Below are positions 50,358-62,095 of a stretch of 64,000 bases of DNA, in pieces; positions within the stretch are counted from its first letter, which is position 1; each line of letters starts with the position of its first letter. The translations under genes and the position numbers were made by a program. The notes under the pieces are model-generated. The model did not search any database and was not told the origin of the DNA. It saw only the letters and a list, made by a program, of their open reading frames with translations. Origin of the DNA: Atherix ibis (lineage: Eukaryota; Arthropoda; Insecta; Diptera; Athericidae). The stretch covers positions 28,741,212-28,805,211 of the forward strand of contig OY282609.1 in the NCBI GenBank assembly GCA_958298945.1, in the 5' to 3' direction.

Positions 50358-51340
50358 TACCTGAGCTGGCTTAGCGGTGCCTAGGGATTTACAAGATTCC
50401 TTATCGTAGTTCAATGAGCGGAGTACAAACCGAAGTACTCTTAAAACAAAAATTGATACTACGGGAATTGGGGTACCCCATGGTATTAAGACACACTGTG
50501 CCCGACAATGGTGACCATATCGCGGATACCGTCTACAGATCGCTGGTTGGTGATGCTGATAATTATCTAAGGCGATGTCACTGTTTATGTCAGTAGAGGT
50601 TTAGATAGACCTCGCCACTAACAGTTGGAGTAATCAGCTTGTAACTGGTTACTGACTGTAAACTACCAGTAATAGTGGTGCGTTCATTGAGCGTAACTTA
50701 ATCCCTATGGTCGTAGGCGACTCGTGGTTTTATGTTTAACGACAGATAAGTCACGTTAAATAATATAATATTTCTGTCGCTTCAGTTTGAAGTTGGCTTC
50801 TGGTCGCTGGTTTTAGCCTTGCGGACCATAAGACAGAGGTAGTCCTAGGCCCGGGCAGGAAGAGAAGAGAGAGTATCACCATTACGACCATCTCTAAAGT
50901 ACCTAGGGTGATGATTGACACGAGGCTGCGGTTTCAGGAGCATCTATTATATGTTGGTGGGAAGACTGCTTGGATAATGATCCGCATTGACGGTGGCCTA
51001 CGTGTGTTGTATGTGGAATGATACCGACTGAAATACTGAATGTTCAGCCGGAGAGATCAGTGTAACTTTGTGGCTCGATCGGAGGCTCGAAGACAGGAAA
51101 GAAACGAGTCCAAGAGGAGGAGGCAAAATCATTTTCATAATGCCACAGATGGAAAATGAACCTATCATCTAATCTCGGCGATGAATCCGTGGCATATGGA
51201 CCCACCATCTTATCTTGCGGAGGATTCGTCAACTTTTGACGGGATACGGGTATTTTCGGGCTTACCAATTCCACTTTAAATTGGATTCTAGCCCAATGTT
51301 CCCTTGTGTACGGGATGGTAGAGAGGGCGGAGTACTTATT
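50358..51340 (+). mobile_element. R1-like LINE fragment, internally deleted
   Basis: The first half matches the inter-ORF sequence at 40120-40500. From about 50780 it matches the RT C-terminal part at 61165-61865 (GTCGCTTCAGTTYGAAGTTGGCTTCT). ORF1, endonuclease and RT core are missing, and frames are broken. Confidence 0.65.
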
Positions 51341-51414
51341 TTCTTACTGTAATGTGACATTAAAGGAATGTCATCAGAAAAAAAACATGGCCATCAAAAG
51401 GCAACATTGCTGCA

Positions 51415-51861
51415 TGTGACAGCTGACGTTTGAAGTTAGTTGAGCTTCAACAATGTACAAAGTAACACGCAATATTAATAATAATTAAATAATAAATAAA
51501 TGTGTTATTTATTAGGCGTTTTCCTTTGGACCAATTTTGCTACTAGTCGGTATTTCTAGATCGAACAAACGAGCACATTAAACTGGGAGTTACGCATACA
51601 ATTTACGTTAGGTGGATTCTAGTTGCTAAAGTGAAAATAGATAGTCTTGCGGGTTCGTTGGTTATATTTTTGTCAGTATTGTTTATGTGTGAATAAACTC
51701 AGTTTTTATTGTTTATATATGAGTAAACTCAGTATTGTTGCTGACTATTTTGAGGTTATGTTTCTACTAGTATTTAGAAATTGGCTTTCCTTTGGTCATC
51801 TACCGACTAGTAGCAAAATAGGTCCGAAGGAAAACGCCTATTATTTCGCATGCATATTACA
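51415..51861 (+). mobile_element. LTR of an LTR retrotransposon (Gypsy-type)
   Basis: The proposed LTR begins TGTGACAGCTGACG and ends GCATATTACA. It is followed directly by TGGTGTCAGAAGT at 51862-51874, a primer-binding-site-like sequence common in insect Gypsy/Mag-type elements, and by a gag-like frame downstream. A MITE occupies 51513-51840. A second LTR was not found. Confidence 0.5.
51513..51840. mobile_element. MITE with 40-bp terminal inverted repeats
   Basis: Left end TAGGCGTTTTCCTTTGGACC... (51513-51552) is the inverse of 51801-51840 with about two mismatches. TTATTT lies just before (51505-51510) and after (51841-51846), suggesting an 8-bp-class target duplication with divergence. 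No coding capacity. It lies within the LTR described above. Confidence 0.8.
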
Positions 51862-52059
51862 TGGTGTCAGAAGTTAAAGAATAAAAATTCGTTCACGGAA
51901 TTTCATCATCGGAACACTGTATTGCAACGTGCTTGTGAAATACAGTCACCATTGCTAGAATCAAAAGCAATTTCATTGGGTAAAATCATCAAAAAAATTG
52001 AAACATCGTACAAAGAAAACGAATCATCGGAATAAAATAACATCGGAAAAATAAAATTC

Positions 52060-52290
52060 CCGTGAAGTTTCACGGATTTAATTATATTTATCGGATATTT
52101 TTGCCAATTTCATCGGAACACATTGAAAATGGTGATATACGGAAAAATTTGCGAGAGCTGGATTGTTCAAATTTGTCATCGCATTGGAAAAATTGGAAAC
52201 GAGATTTTCGGATCTACATGATGGCAAACGACAAAGAGACTTTAAACCTTCGAGTACGTTTTCCACTTGGATCTATAGTGTTCGTAGCTT
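52060..52290 (+). mobile_element. Gypsy-type gag fragment
   Basis: An open frame contains LDCSNLSSHWKNWKRDFRIY followed by MMANDKET, a pattern found near the N-terminus of insect Gypsy-group gag proteins. It is truncated shortly after. Position downstream of the LTR and primer-binding-like site fits. Confidence 0.5.
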
Positions 52291-52732
52291 TTAGCATACA
52301 CGCACAAGAACGACATTTAAAAGTTATAAGAACGGTTGCAAAAGTAGTCAACTAAACTCAAACCTCTCATAATAAAATTAAAGAAACTTTTCAGTCATTT
52401 ATGAAATCAGTGCAGGTCGAAGGGATAATTAATCCGTTTAGTGGCTGAAGTTGCGGTTGAGCTTCAAGCTTCGGGGATGCCGAAGACATGTTGTTGTAAT
52501 TAGTGAACATTAAGACCCCTGCGCGATACCGATTTATCAGGTTAAGAAGACTTGACCGAATCCTCGCTGTTATCAAGTGCAATACCGACGAAAGTCAAGT
52601 GGTAAATTCATTAAAACTATTTCACGTGCTTCAAGTGGTAAAATGCCTTTCCGATCACTTCACTTTATTTGAAAAACCAATAATTTTTTTAAATTTTTGC
52701 AAAAAAAAAATTTATTTCAAAGATCTTATTTT

Positions 52733-52947
52733 TTAATTAACCCAAACTTCACGACATTTTCCATTTGGATCGGGAGCTTCACCATTTGCACATTCTACTG
52801 GTACATCAATAATCATTCCCTTTATAAGAAAGAAAATTGTTTATTTTTAGTTTACTAGTTTTTTAAATTTTAAATGAATAATTAATGGTTTTGTGGATTT
52901 ACCTGTACTAATCCGATAATTACAAGCAAAAGAGCGAAAACTTTCAT
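52733..52947 (-). CDS. Small secreted two-cysteine peptide, copy A (2 exons)
   Basis: Exon 1 is 52947-52903 (15 codons, MKVFALLLVIIGLVQ), the 83-bp intron is 52902-52820, and exon 2 is 52819-52733 (28 codons plus TAA). Donor CAG|GTAAAT, acceptor TTATAAAG, phase 0. The first 16 residues are a signal peptide with likely cleavage after Gly16. The mature part of about 27 residues has two cysteines 11 residues apart, separated by a DPNG turn, and ends KCREVWVN. No enzyme or named family is recognised. The build (signal exon, short mature exon, one possible disulfide) is that of fly immune-induced, venom/saliva or seminal peptides. A paralogue lies at 62555-62769. Copies agree at every residue of exon 1 and differ at 8 of 28 in exon 2. 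Confidence 0.88.
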
Positions 52948-53040
52948 CTTTCCAACTTTCAGTTTGTGCTTATGATAGCCCAGAAATATTCTAACAAAAA
53001 TATTCGGTGAATTGTGTGTGATTTGGAATATGATAATTTT

Positions 53041-53054
53041 TCCTTTTTATATAG
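53041..53054 (-). promoter_or_regulatory. TATA box of peptide gene A
   Basis: CTATATAAAAAGGA on the minus strand, about 95-105 bases upstream of the ATG at 52947. The same element occurs at the same distance in the paralogue (62864-62876). This supports a strong, regulated promoter with a 5' UTR of about 65-75 bases. Confidence 0.75.
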
Positions 53055-53439
53055 TAATAGAGCATAGATCGTAATGTTTATATAGTTGTTTTTTGGTGTA
53101 TTTTAGTCAATATAAAACTTTGTTGATTGATCCGACATCAATAGAAGTCTTAACGATGCTTATCGATGAGATAATTATATTTGCTTAGCAAATAATTGGA
53201 ACCAAAATTAATTTTCCACTTCAAATGTGTTAGAAATAAAATATTTTCGAAAGTATTTGGCATGAAAAACAAAACAGGAAAAAATGATACTCTCCGAAAT
53301 GTTTTGTGTTTGCTGGATGTCGTACAGCAAATAATTTCGAAAATAATTCATTAAAGCCGACTGAATTGCGTCAGTAATGATGTAAACAGTTTTCCGAATG
53401 TTAGCAATATGTTCAAATAAATAGAAAATTTGGGAATTA

Positions 53440-53625
53440 GCCTAAAAACCACTTTTTCGGGAATAAAAAGTCCGTTCCACTATTATTATGCCTATCCTAT
53501 TATCCTTTGTCACCAAAAAAAAAATGGCGACAACGGAAAACAGGATAAGCACAATAAAAGTATTGTAGAATGAACTACTTATTCCCCAAAAAGGTAATTT
53601 TGTAATTAGCGTAATTTTGGTTGAA
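53440..53625. repeat. Probable foldback MITE
   Basis: Imperfect inverted ends: CCACTTTTTCGGGAATAA on the left and TTATTCCCCAAAAAGGT on the right, extended by weaker pairing on both sides. The centre carries ATCCTTTGTCACC, also seen in the SINE body at 30150-30162, so a relation to that family is possible. Confidence 0.5.
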
Positions 53626-54429
53626 AATAAACGGAATCCTTTATAGAACTGAACTTAAAAGGGGTAAATATTTAAGCAAATAACCAAAAATAAAGGGAAA
53701 TTATCCAAAAGCAGAACAAATGGTTCTCATTTTTTTAAAAATTGCCTAAAAACATTTGTATGTGAGTTGTGGCTAATATCGTTATTTCAGATTAACATAC
53801 ATTTGAATCATTATTATTTTAAAATAGCATCGTTCAAATGGTCTTCTGCGGCTACATTTGCAGAAGGTGATTCAAGAGGTCCAACTATCATGAACGTATG
53901 AAAATAATGAAAAATGCTTGATTTGATTTTAGTACGATTATTTTTATGAGAATTCAGGCTAAAATGTTCAATTTGAAGTATCAGAAGCTATTTTCCATTA
54001 AAAGTTGGTACTATAGAAATCAGTTTGTTTGTTTGTTTTTGTACTGAAATCTAAATTCTTAACATAACGATAAGTTAGCTCATTTGGCGGCGGCAAGTAG
54101 CACCCAAAACCACCTAAATATCAGATGAAAGAGTTGGTATTCGATACTACGAATGTTTCCGCGGTTTCCTTATACACAAACCTGGTATCTGCCTTACTCT
54201 ATACACAAACCTGGCACTTTAACTAACTTCAGCGCTATACTCTCATAATATTACTGCCGTCGATTTGTTTGGCTACTGCAGGAAGTGCAAATGACGTTTT
54301 GTTTTTGGTTCATAATGCGATTTATTAACATTAGTTTGAAATTGATAATTATTAATATGGAATATTTTCTACGGCTTTTCATTACCTATAACCTTAAAGG
54401 ATATGACAAAACGGATACGGAAAAAAGTA

Positions 54430-55680
54430 CGAGGTCTGTTCAAAGAGTATCGCGAATTTTCAATTTCCGCGGGTTACGTATATTCGATTTTCGATTTTTT
54501 GTGGCGTTATGTTGGTACTCATGTTTCTCACTTATGCCGACAAGTTCGGCCATTTTGAATGTTCAGTTAACTTTTGACAGCTGCTTTGCTTGCACGTGTT
54601 TTGGCTCGTCTTCGATTTTTGCCCATTCCAAAAAATCGATCAAAGAATCTGTATTAAATTTTGTGTGAAAAACAAAATTAATTGCGCGGACGTTGACTGT
54701 GACATATGGTGAAGCTACCTTGGACCGAAGCAACGTTTATCGGTGGTACAAAATGTTCTCAGAGGGCCGAGAAGATGTAAACGACGAAAGACGGAAACAT
54801 TGATGAAGTGAAGAAAATAGTATTGGTCTATCGTCGAATCACTGTTAAAGAAGTTGCTGATGACTTAAACATATCGATTGGCCGTAACATTCGATTTTTA
54901 TCAATGATTTGAGCGTGAGACGGGTCGCCGCGAAATTCGTACCAAAATTGATCAATTTCGACCAAATACAGCATCGCATTAATATTGCTAAGGAACTGTT
55001 GAACTCTGTCCGCGATGACCCAAATTTGCTGCAGAGGATCATAACTGGTGACGAATCATGGGTTTATGGTTATGACGTTAAAACCAAAGCTCAATCATCC
55101 CAATGGAAGCTGCCGCACGAGCCAAGACACCAAATTCGGTCGAATGTGAAGATTTTGCTTACAGTTCTCTTCGATTGCAGGGGCGTGGTGCATCATAAGT
55201 TCTTTCCACAGGGTAGAACGTTCAATAAGGAATATTACCTGCAAGTTATGAGCAAGTTGCGTGAAGCAATCCGCCAGAAACGCACGGATTTTTGGAAGAA
55301 TAAAAATTGGTGTTTGCACCATGATAACGCCTCTGCTCACGCGTCGTTGCTTGTGCGCGAATTTTTGCCCAAAAACAACACACTAATAATGCCGTAGCTA
55401 CCGTATTCCCCAGATCTAGCCCACTGTGGCTTTTTCTTGTTCCCGAAACTGAAGAGCCCCATGAAAGGACAACGCTACGCTACGATTGAGGATATAAAGA
55501 CGGCATCGAAGGAGGAGCTGAACAAGATCACAAAAAATGATTTTTTCATTTGATCAAAAACAAGACAAATGTATAATATCTCGTGGGGATTACTTTTAAA
55601 TGGACAAACTAGATATTCATGAATAAATAAATAATTTTTTAAAAAACACAAAATTCGCGATACTTTTTGAACAGACCTCG
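54430..55680 (+). mobile_element. Mariner element, near full length, inactive
   Basis: A 1,251-bp element with inverted ends (CGAGGTCTGTTCAAAGAG and CTTTTTGAACAGACCTCG) and TA duplication at 54428-54429 and 55681-55682. The transposase is readable from about 54600 to 55560: KMFSEGREDVND, VKEVADDLNIS, the first catalytic region TGDESWVYGYD, the second HHDNASAHAS, and the third as YSPDLAHCGFFLFPKLKSP. The main open frame is 54909-55397. Frameshifts upstream near 54700-54900 and a stop at 55395 break it. It is the best reference for copies 1 and 2 at 3505-4331 and 8836-9236. Confidence 0.9.
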
Positions 55681-55682
55681 TA

Positions 55683-56640
55683 TATTGTATGGTATCTATT
55701 TGGGCAGAATAAATTTAATTCCGAATTGTTTAAGTGTTACGGATACAATATGTATCCATTATAGTCCAATCATTATGATTATTAAATCTGCTATGAAATT
55801 GATGATGTGGGTTTGTTTAAAAACTGAAAAAGTTTACTAATTTTGTGTACAAAATAAATACAAAAGCTATTGGCATTAAGCCGTTTACTACAAAATCGAC
55901 TTGCATTAAGTCTGGTTTTATAGCTCTGAGCTAGACCAAACTAATCACTTTTTAATTATTCACGAATTGTAGAAAATTTTTTGCTGAGTCGTAAGAGAAC
56001 AATCGTGATCGAATGTTTCTTATTTAACGATAATCGGACGTATTTGTCTAGTACTCTTGAATTTAGATTTATCCAAAGTGCCCTTTAAATGTCGCCAAGT
56101 TGTACTGGCATATTACGTTACTCGAAATGACCATAAAACCAATAATAATATTATTCTATATATAACAACTAAAATAGCAAAAAACTATTGATAAAAATCA
56201 GGATGGGCAAAATTTGTCTGAGGAATTCTAAAAAGCAAATTAATATCACTGCGCCTAAATTGACAAAATCGATGAAAAATGAAGTGTTCTATTTGCTTAC
56301 CCGAGCCAAGTCAAACCGAACCGCATAGTAGGCAATTAGGCGCAGTTCGCTATCTAATGCGGACTGGACTATTCACACAAAACTTCCAAATTAGTAAAAT
56401 TTTTCAGTGATACTTTTGAATTTATTATTGTAAAAAAATATTACAAAATTATTTAATATAATTGTCCATATAGCGTGAAAAAAATTAACAAATTTTTAAT
56501 TGACAAGTTTATAAACTACTCTAGACCTTTCGGCGACAGCATACTACGTGTGGGGAAAATTCCGGAGCAAATGCAATGTAAAGAACCCTTTATTTTTTTA
56601 TTGATTTGTAGCCTTCTCCGAAAAATAAAGATATTTTTAG
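55683..56640. other. Intergenic DNA, small repeat only
   Basis: No gene recognised. CTGCGCCTAAATT (56249-56261) and AATTAGGCGCAG (56334-56345) are inverted relative to each other, and the same arrangement recurs near 48209-48275, suggesting a short repeat family. Confidence 0.45.
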
Positions 56641-56649
56641 TGTAGAATC

Positions 56650-58200
56650 TCTGTACTACACCAACATCAAAGTGGAAGAGTTATGCTCCATTAAAAATAT
56701 TGCCCAGTGCCATCGTTGCTAGGCGTTTGGCCAGACTAAGGCCTATTGCTGGCATCCGCCCAAGTGCGTTAAATGTGCTTGAAAACATTTAATGTCAACG
56801 TGCTCTAAAATGGGATCAGCCCCAGCAAAATGTGCACTCTGTGGAAGTATTCACCCCGCGAACTACATTAAGAGCTGCAAAGTATAAAAATTCGGGGCGA
56901 GTATTCAGCAGCCATTTACAATAGTCATCCCCGGAATATCTTATACGACAATAGCTTCTGGTTTCATAAAAACCACACCAAAAATAACTGGAAATTCCCA
57001 AAATCAACCTCAAAAATAGCATCAACAATGCCCATAACACCACCAACAGCAACAGCAGCAATAACAACAAATGCGTCCATTCCCTCGTCAGTAGATATAA
57101 CATCCCATTTTACAATATTAATAAAAAACCTACTAGAACAATTTACATCTCTACTAATCCCCATTGTCACAGCTCTTACAGCTATCGGTACTCGTTTATC
57201 ATCTTCCACGCATTCTATTCAACCTTAAATGTCATCTCCAACCTGTGGAATGCTAATGGACTGAGTTCCAAACGGTGAGAACTAGATTTATTACTACATG
57301 ACAGACGCATAGACGTAGTTCTAATTACAGAAATATACTTCACGTCCAAGTCTAGCCTTTACATACGTGACTACACAATTTTCAGAACTGACCACCCTGA
57401 CAATACTGCCCATGGTGGTACTGCCGCCCTCACGAGAAATTCCTTATTCTTTTTTTTCAGTCCAATATTGCAGAAGATTTTTCCAATTTTCAAAAACAAC
57501 ACACACTTTACGAAAAAAAATGACAGAATCTGGGCCAAAACGGGTAAACAAAAAGCAGACGCTTCAGCTGACTTCTTGCACAAACCTTTACTCCATATAG
57601 GGACATATTAAAAAGGACTAATTGTACTAAAATCGAGACAGATCTATCCATTTACCAATGAATCTCCCCCTAACACAATCACTCTTTCCGAAGTTGTCAA
57701 TTTAATCAAACTCCTTCCAAAAAACAAAGCCCCTGGTTATGATCTTATCACCTCCAATATAATCCTACAACTTCCTAAAAGATCAATAGTCCTTCTTGCT
57801 TTATTATATAACTGCATCCTTCTTAATCGTTTGGGAAATTTGCTTTTAAAAAAATGGTCTCCTTACCTTCCTTACTCGAATCCTCAAATTTAATTCCCAA
57901 TCATCAATTCGGTTTCGGGTTTGAACACTCCACTACCCAGCAGTGTCATCGAGATGTCTATTTCATTGCATCCTCTTTAAAAAGAAAAGAGTACTCTCCC
58001 GGTGTGTTTCTTGATATAAATCCAGCTTTTGATATGGAATTATCGATAACTGCATTCAGAAAAGATCTGCAAAAACTACAATTTATCAACGACAAAGAAA
58101 TACTGCCTGTCTTTAACTTCTTTTTTATAAAAAAAGGAATAGAAATACCGATTCACCCGCATTTGGTGACAGAGTGAATTTTGAATTAATACCATAAGAA
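56650..58200 (+). mobile_element. Jockey-clade LINE, fragmented
   Basis: From about 56700 three gag zinc-knuckle-like runs follow in broken frames: QCHRC, PPKCVKC and APAKCALCGSIHP. A basic region comes next, then endonuclease-like text near 57230-57410 (NANGLSSK, DVVLITE). RT begins at 57660 (KLLPKNKAPGYDLIT), followed by NHQFGFGFEHSTTQQ near 57900 and VFLDINPAFD at 58006-58035 (catalytic Asp). Large internal parts are missing. Confidence 0.75.
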
Positions 58201-59430
58201 CGACCTTGAAGAATATTTATTCCTGTTCACGGATGCGGAGACCGATTCCAAATTGTAAGATCACCCAAACCGTGATCTTAATTGTAAGGTATTCCTTATA
58301 GAATTGCTCTATACTATGTCATCATCTTGGCTAACATCCAAGCAGTCATTACAGCCATTCGTGGATCAATGAATGTTCTTGTACTCAACGAGATTCGATA
58401 TTCTCTAGGACTCATTGTACTAAAATCGAGACAGATCTATCCATTTACTTACCAATGAGTCGCCCCCTTAAGGCAATCGCTCTTTCCGAAATAGCCAATT
58501 TAATGAAACTCCTTTAAAAAACAAAGCTCCTGACTATGATCTTATCACCTCCAATATAATCCAACAACTTCCTAAAAGATTCTTGCTATATTATATAACT
58601 CCATCCTTCCCAATACTCTGGAAATTTGACACTATAAAAATGGTCTCCTTACATGTCTTACTCGAATCCTCAAATTTAATTCCTAATCATCACCCTAATT
58701 TGGTGACAAGATGAATTTTGAATTTATATCATAAGAACGGTCTTGAAGAATATTTATTCTTATTCATGGATGTGGAGACCGATTCCAATTTGTGAGATCA
58801 ATGGCACCCAAACCGTGATCTTAACTGTAAGGTATTCCTTTATAGAATCGCTCTATACTATGGGGAGTTGCAGGCAAGCGGTTGAAATTGCTGTCGGATT
58901 TACATCATCTTCACTGATACCCAAGCAGTCCTTTTAGTCATTCAACGAGATTCGATATAATCTAGTTAACAAAAGGAGTGCCGAGTTGGGTTGGATGCCG
59001 GGGTATGGTAGAGCTATGAGAAATGAACATACTGATCAGTAAAACTCTCCGGCGTCCGGTGCTTACAGTTATTCTAAATCTCTCAGGACTACTAACAGAA
59101 TTGCAGACAACATTCTCAATCGTACGTTTACTCTACTACTCAGACTGAATCAAGGACGAATAGTAAGAATTTTTTACCGTCTAACTGGTCAACTACCAAT
59201 ATTTCAATCTACTAAAAAGTCCCACCGAAAACGTAAGTTCTTCCTAATCCATATAGAGAATACTCTTCTCACCCATAACTTCCTTTTTTGAAGACTGACG
59301 CACCTCTTTCGTCAACACTGTTGTGTTTTTTAGCTGTAATATATTACATATGTTGAACGAATGTGAGCAAATCCGTCTACGCTTTTTCTCATTGTGGTGC
59401 TCTGCGAATAAACACTTTCAATTTCAAGTC
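58200..59430 (+). mobile_element. Jockey tandem partial duplicate and 3' part
   Basis: 58406-58580 repeats 57614-57781, and 58707-58870 repeats 58172-58330, with a deletion joining them. Beyond 58870 the sequence reads as the C-terminal part of the element in broken frames, ending with an AT-rich 3' stretch. Confidence 0.6.
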
Positions 59431-59529
59431 CACTTTTTACACTCTTAAACAAAACTAAAATGCTCCACAAAAATTTATAAAAAATTCTAACTTTAATAAC
59501 AGACCAACTTCACTTCGGAATGGCCTCAT

Positions 59530-59690
59530 AATCATGGTACTATAAAGAATTGCCTGTCTCATATGCCCAATTAACCTTAACGCATATGTGGTTCAACAAC
59601 ATGGCGCTATGTGCCACACAGCATATGCCACACCCGGATTTATTTCGGTAAAAGTTTGGTGAGTCGATAATTTCAAGAAGTTGTAATTTA
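59530..59690 (+). mobile_element. Mariner-like transposase scrap
   Basis: A short run with VVQQHGAMCHTAYAT corresponds to the second catalytic region (WFQQDGATCHTA) of the MLE family also seen at 47690-48170. Everything else is lost. Confidence 0.5.
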
Positions 59691-59853
59691 CACGTTTGGA
59701 CTTCTGTTGGGGTTATTTGATGGCACTTTAAAGCATCCTCTGCCTCATATGTCTAATGGACCTACCTTAACACATAAACGTAAGAATTCTTCAATTGACT
59801 TTCAAATTTATTTATTCATTTATTATAAATTCAAATGTTCGATTGTCTAATGA

Positions 59854-60046
59854 ATTCTGCTTTAGTGAATTCGAACACATATTGGACCAACTTTAATTAA
59901 ACCATGTTTGCAATGATGATGAAGTCTCAGGTGGGGCTAAGGTGGAATTAAGAATATTTCAAAATGTAAAGTTAATGGTTATCTTGAAATACCTTAGACA
60001 TTGCTGATCCAACTATAAGAAACAAAAGAGCTGCCAACAGTTTCAT
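59854..60046 (-). CDS. Possible third small secreted peptide gene (2 exons)
   Basis: Exon 1 (60046-59993) encodes a signal peptide, MKLLAALLFLIVGSAMSK, ending AAG|GTATTT. A 56-base intron with acceptor CACCTTAG leads to exon 2 (59936-59862 region), encoding a mature stretch of 24 residues rich in His and Leu with two cysteines 10 residues apart (CKHGLIKVGPIC) and a stop near 59862. A TATA box lies about 95 bases upstream of the ATG, as in the other two peptide genes. The C-x2-G start of the loop is also shared. A different acceptor would give another, shorter tail. No sequence conservation proves translation, so this is a candidate only. Confidence 0.4.
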
Positions 60047-60137
60047 TTTATTTCGTTTCAAATAATTAATTAAAAAATTTCGAATTTTGTTAACTAAACC
60101 GGAGCACTCTTACTATAAGGTCTGTTTGGAAAAAACC

Positions 60138-60150
60138 CTCCTTTTATAGT
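60138..60150 (-). promoter_or_regulatory. TATA box of the candidate third peptide gene
   Basis: ACTATAAAAGGAGGG on the minus strand, about 95 bases before the proposed ATG at 60046. The spacing equals that of the two firm peptide genes. Confidence 0.45.
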
Positions 60151-60689
60151 CATAGAAGACAAAAACTTATCATCATTTTCATTATAAGCTATTAAAAATT
60201 TATAGTTCACGATGCAAAATAAACTGTTATCGAAATAATGTATTCTCGACGAGGTGTCATTTTTATATAAGGTGCTACGGACTAAGGTGATAATAGAAAT
60301 TGTCTCATAGTAAAAATATTCCAAAATAAAGACCGGAGTCGTGATGTTAAAATTAAGTACTCTTCTGCGTCATTTATTATTTACATCAAATTGAAAGCGA
60401 ATAAGTCGTCTATTTGACGTGAGAGGATAAGTGTACTTGAACTTTTTTTGGAGACCTTCAACATATAAATCCGTTGGATATATTTGACGTTGCAGAACCA
60501 AAGTTGGCCAAAGTCATACACGACATTCTGATACGTCATATAAATTGGGACCATATTTATTATGTTCATTCCCGTTTATTTGTAAGTGACTGGTGTCGGT
60601 TGCAATGGAAAAGATAATTTCAGTATTATTGTGAGCCTTATTTGAGATACACTACCCCATAACGTCTGATATAAGCAATGTATTTTATT

Positions 60690-62095
60690 CTATGCAGTCC
60701 AATTTGGCTTCAGGAGGACACGCTCCACCTTGGATGCTATTGATTTGGTCGTTAAGACAGCGCGTAAAGCTATCAAGGGTAAATGGTGTAAGAGGGGCTC
60801 CATAAAGTACTGCACCATTATAACCCTTGATGTAAAGGAAGCCTTTAACTTGGTGTGATCTGATCGTATTCTTGACGCCCTGCGCTTAATGAGTGTTTCA
60901 GAGTACATTATCAGGATAATAAAAGACTACATAAGCAGTAGAATTCTAATTAGTACAGGACAAATTGTGCGGACAGATCATATAGAATCATCAGGAGCGT
61001 CGCAAAGTTTTCGGTTCCGGCCCCTATGTTGGAGAGTGTGATGTATGATGGTAGTCTTAGGCTCCATAACCCAGAGAAGGCGAGAATTATCGTATTCGCT
61101 GACGATGTTGCTTTGGCCGTAGGGAGAAAATGCGTAGAAGAAGTAGAACAGATCTGTAATGAGACTGTCGCTTCAGTTCGAAGTTGGCTTCTGACAGCTC
61201 CTCTTAATCCCGGGCAGGAAGAGAAGAGAATGTATTACAATTACGATTGGCGAACATGAGCTGATATCGGAACCATATCTAAATGATCGAGGCTGCGATT
61301 TCAGGAGTACCTAATATCCGTTGCTTATAGGCTGCTGGGACAATAATAGTGCTGGCACTCCTAATGACGAACCCCAGGCAGAGCAGGAGGGCCCGATTGG
61401 CGGCTGTGGTCGAATCAATCTTGCCGTATGCTGCGCGAATATGGGCGGATGGATTGAATAGAGTCAGTCTACCGTAGGAGAGAGTTGAGGGTGGTCTGAG
61501 CATTCCGAACAGTATCTTATGAGGCCATCTGTGTTGTGGTCGGAATGATATCGATTAAAATACTGGCAGATGAGCGGCAGAGGCTGTACCGCTGGAGAGA
61601 TCTGTGCAAATCTGTGGCGTGATCCGAGGCTTATACAGAGTAAAAAACGAGTCCAAGAGGAGGTGGCAAAATCGTTTGGATAATGTCACCGATGGCAGTT
61701 GGACTGACCGTCTTATCTCCACGATGGATCCTTGGATAGACCGATGATGTGTTGATGTTGGTAACTACCTATCACAATTTTTGACGGGTAATGGATATTT
61801 CAAACTTATCAATTTCGCTTTAAATTGGATTCTAGCCCAATGTGCCCATCTTGTGACGGGATGTTGGAAGGCGCGGAGCACGTGTACTTTTACCGCGCTC
61901 GATTCAATATAGAAAGAGAAGAGGCTAAGAAGTGCGCTGCTGAATCCCTGACACCAAAAAATATAATGGCATTGATGTTGAACTCGAGAATGGCTTGGGA
62001 GGCTGTCGAAGTCCTTATTATAAAAGTCCTAAAAAGACTACGTTTGGGGATAAGCATGAAACAAAAATGTAGAAATAATTCACCAGAGTAGTGAT
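60690..62095 (+). mobile_element. R1-clade LINE reverse transcriptase pseudogene
   Basis: RT blocks in order: QFGFRRTRSTLDAIDLVVK, TIITLDVKEAFN (catalytic Asp), RIIKDYISSRIL, IVFADDVALAVG (catalytic FADD), a connector of the R1 type, and the C-terminal cysteine motif CPSCDGMLEGAEHVYFYRARF at about 61844-61905. Many frameshifts and stops. A related fragment without RT core is at 50780-51340. Confidence 0.85.

Larger units (their letters stand above)
52630..53410. repeat. Duplicated block containing peptide gene A (partner 62453-63205)
   Basis: Sequence similarity to the second locus runs from the 3' flank (TTCAAGTGGT) through the gene, promoter and about 450 bp upstream to the CCGAATGTTA/TTCGAATGTTA region. 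It includes indels near 53260 and 53370. The copies lie about 10 kb apart in the same orientation, so this is a local gene duplication. Confidence 0.9.
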
